Shown: in pieces, positions 62,774 through 64,000 of the stretch
Layout of the letters: each line of letters starts with the position of its first letter
How positions within the stretch are numbered: position 1 is the stretch's first letter
NCBI RefSeq assembly: GCF_024171735.1
Contig: NZ_JAMTCH010000004.1
Coordinates: 310,001 to 374,000, forward strand
Length of the DNA: 64,000 nucleotides
Source: Prauserella alba
GTDB taxonomy: Bacteria > Actinomycetota > Actinomycetes > Mycobacteriales > Pseudonocardiaceae
Direction: 5' to 3'
Program-made: the position numbers and the translations under genes
The notes under the pieces: model-generated
Seen by the model: only the letters and a program-made list of their open reading frames with translations
Told to the model about the DNA's origin: nothing
The model's database searches: none

Positions 62774-63454
62774 GTGCTGACCGACGATGCGATGCCGGTC
62801 GCCCGCCGCGACTCGCCGTCCGCGGCGTATCGGGCCTACCTGGCGTCGGAGTTCCTGGCGCTGTTCTTCGGTGTCGTCGCCGCGTTCGCGATGCTGGCCG
62901 GCGGTGTCAGCCCCGTTCCGTTCCTGGTCGTGCTCGGTGTCGCCGGCGTGGCCTATCTGCTGCGCGTGGGTGAGTTCGACCGCCGTGACCTGTGGCGGGC
63001 CTCGGCGGTGCGCACTCACCTCCCGTCGATCCTCGGCCTGTGGGCGGTCGCGTGCGTGGTCGCCGTGGCCGGGGTGGCGGTGTTCCTGCCGGGCGACCTG
63101 TTCTCGCTGCCGCGCGAGGAGCCCGTCACGTGGGCGATCGTCGCGGTGGGCTATCCCGTGCTGAGCGTGTACCCGCAGGAATTGATCTTCCGTGCGTTCC
63201 TGTTCCGCCGCTACCGGCCCGTGTTCGGCTCGGGCGCAGGGATGATCGTGGCGAGCGCCGCCGCGTTCGGCTTCGCCCACATCATCTTCGGCAATCTGTT
63301 CGCCGTGCTCGCGACGACCGCAGGCGGCGTGCTGTTCGCGTGGCGGTACGCGCGCACCCGCTCACTGCTGGCCGTCTCGATCGAGCACGGACTCTACGGT
63401 GTCCTGCTGTTCACCGTCGGACTCGGCCGCTTCGTCTACCACGGTGCCGGCTGA
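62774..63454 (+). CDS. CPBP-family intramembrane metalloprotease-like protein
   Basis: 226 residues from GTG 62774 (ATG 62792 and an extension to 62618 are alternatives). About six membrane segments. Motif 1 appears as YPQELIFRAFLFRRY, where the first Glu of the usual EExxxR is Gln. Motif 2 is FGFAHIIFGN, and motif 3 lies in the SLLAVSIEHGLYG region. Such proteins include Rce1-like proteases and bacteriocin-immunity proteins. The Gln substitution may affect activity, though the second Glu, Arg and the His residues remain. Confidence 0.82.
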   Translation: MLTDDAMPVARRDSPSAAYRAYLASEFLALFFGVVAAFAMLAGGVSPVPFLVVLGVAGVAYLLRVGEFDRRDLWRASAVRTHLPSILGLWAVACVVAVAGVAVFLPGDLFSLPREEPVTWAIVAVGYPVLSVYPQELIFRAFLFRRYRPVFGSGAGMIVASAAAFGFAHIIFGNLFAVLATTAGGVLFAWRYARTRSLLAVSIEHGLYGVLLFTVGLGRFVYHGAG

Positions 63455-63548
63455 CCCGTCCGAAACCACGGTCCGTCCGGACACGCGTGTCGCCCGCTGC
63501 CGTCACGGATGCCGGCGGGACCGTGCCGGCGCAGGGCACGGACGCCTC

Positions 63549-64000
63549 CTAGCCGAGTTGGAGGGCGAGGTAGAGGTCGACGCGGTCCGCGAAGCGTGCC
63601 AGGTCCTTGCCCGTGATCTCCTCGATCCGGCCGATGCGGTACCGCAGCGTGTTGACATGGATGTGCAGCTGCGCAGCCGCTTTGGCCCAGGAACCCGAGG
63701 TCTCCAGGAACAGCCACAGGGTGTGCACGAGGTCCGACTGGTGCCGCGCATCGTAGGCACGCAGGTCCCGCAGCAGCCGTTCGTGGAAGGAACTGCGCAG
63801 CTCGTCGGGCAACGCCGCGAGCAGCAGCGCGTGCGAGGACACCTCGTCGCCCGCCACTACCCGGACGCCGCCGCCGGAGCCGGGCTCGCGCCCGAGCCGG
63901 TGCTCGGCGAGCAAACGGGCGTGCCGGGCTTCCTCGATCGTCGAACGAAGCCGATCGGCGGGCGCCACACTGCTCACCCCGAGCGTCAACCGTCGCTGGC
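63549..64000 (-). CDS. PucR-type transcriptional regulator, C-terminal part (5' end outside window)
   Basis: The frame is open through the right edge of the window, so only the last 150 residues are present. The C-terminal helix-turn-helix is clear: LVHTLWLFLETSGSWAKAAAQLHIHVNTLRYRIGRIEEITGKDL, the PucR/CdaR pattern. The preceding region is the GGDEF-like middle domain of the family. It is convergent with the CPBP gene. Targets cannot be inferred from this window. Confidence 0.9.
   Translation of the reverse strand, partial: QRRLTLGVSSVAPADRLRSTIEEARHARLLAEHRLGREPGSGGGVRVVAGDEVSSHALLLAALPDELRSSFHERLLRDLRAYDARHQSDLVHTLWLFLETSGSWAKAAAQLHIHVNTLRYRIGRIEEITGKDLARFADRVDLYLALQLG

Overview
The window is high-GC actinomycete DNA: codon third positions are strongly G/C, GTG starts are frequent, and genes overlap as GTGA or ATGA. 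A SARP regulator with an in-frame TTA codon, a 13E12-type DUF222/HNH gene with a LexA box, and a mycobacterial-type succinate dehydrogenase operon suggest a Pseudonocardiales-like organism. That placement is inference; no rRNA gene is present.

Left part, about 1 to 16.1 kb: small membrane or secreted proteins (DUF3105, DUF305), a CDF metal exporter and a tRNA-Arg(CCG). These are followed by catabolic genes under several local regulators. A ferritin-like diiron protein and an FMN/2Fe-2S reductase face a GntR regulator across an 18-bp palindrome. A LysR gene and a flavin monooxygenase precede a tightly overlapping operon (RidA, DUF1028, M20 amidohydrolase, aspartate ammonia-lyase, MHS transporter). 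A second GntR gene and a cytosine-deaminase-like amidohydrolase follow, with two GntR-type operators between them.

Centre, about 17.3 to 55.2 kb: a nonribosomal peptide cluster whose product I do not recognise. The plus arm starts with an AMP-ligase, a B12-dependent radical SAM enzyme, a tryptophan-type halogenase and a flavin reductase. A long operon follows: NRPS (C-A-PCP-E-C), AsnO/VioC-like oxygenase, NRPS (A-PCP-C-A-PCP), a complete Plt-type chloropyrrole starter pathway (acyl-CoA dehydrogenase, prolyl-AMP ligase, carrier protein, pyrrole halogenase) and an MbtH protein. The minus arm carries two SyrP-like hydroxylases, a type II thioesterase, an NRPS (C-A-PCP-I-A-PCP, where I is a degenerate condensation or interface-like domain) and an MFS exporter. 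The two arms converge on an SOS-type DUF222/HNH gene. A SARP gene lies at the right edge. Both plus-arm operons begin with nearly the same 50-bp promoter, which has SARP-type geometry: two 7-bp repeats at 11-bp spacing, 8 bp before a shared hexamer. The genes together suggest a peptide capped with chlorinated pyrrole-2-carboxylate, containing a D-residue and hydroxylated Asn/Asp-like residues, possibly with a halogenated and/or methylated indole residue. No type I thioesterase domain is seen.

Right part, 55.3 to 64 kb: core metabolism. It holds succinate dehydrogenase (sdhB, sdhA and membrane anchor, plus a small conserved protein), Entner-Doudoroff edd-eda with a strong terminator, a small membrane-anchored protein, a CPBP-family membrane protein and the 3' end of a PucR-type regulator.
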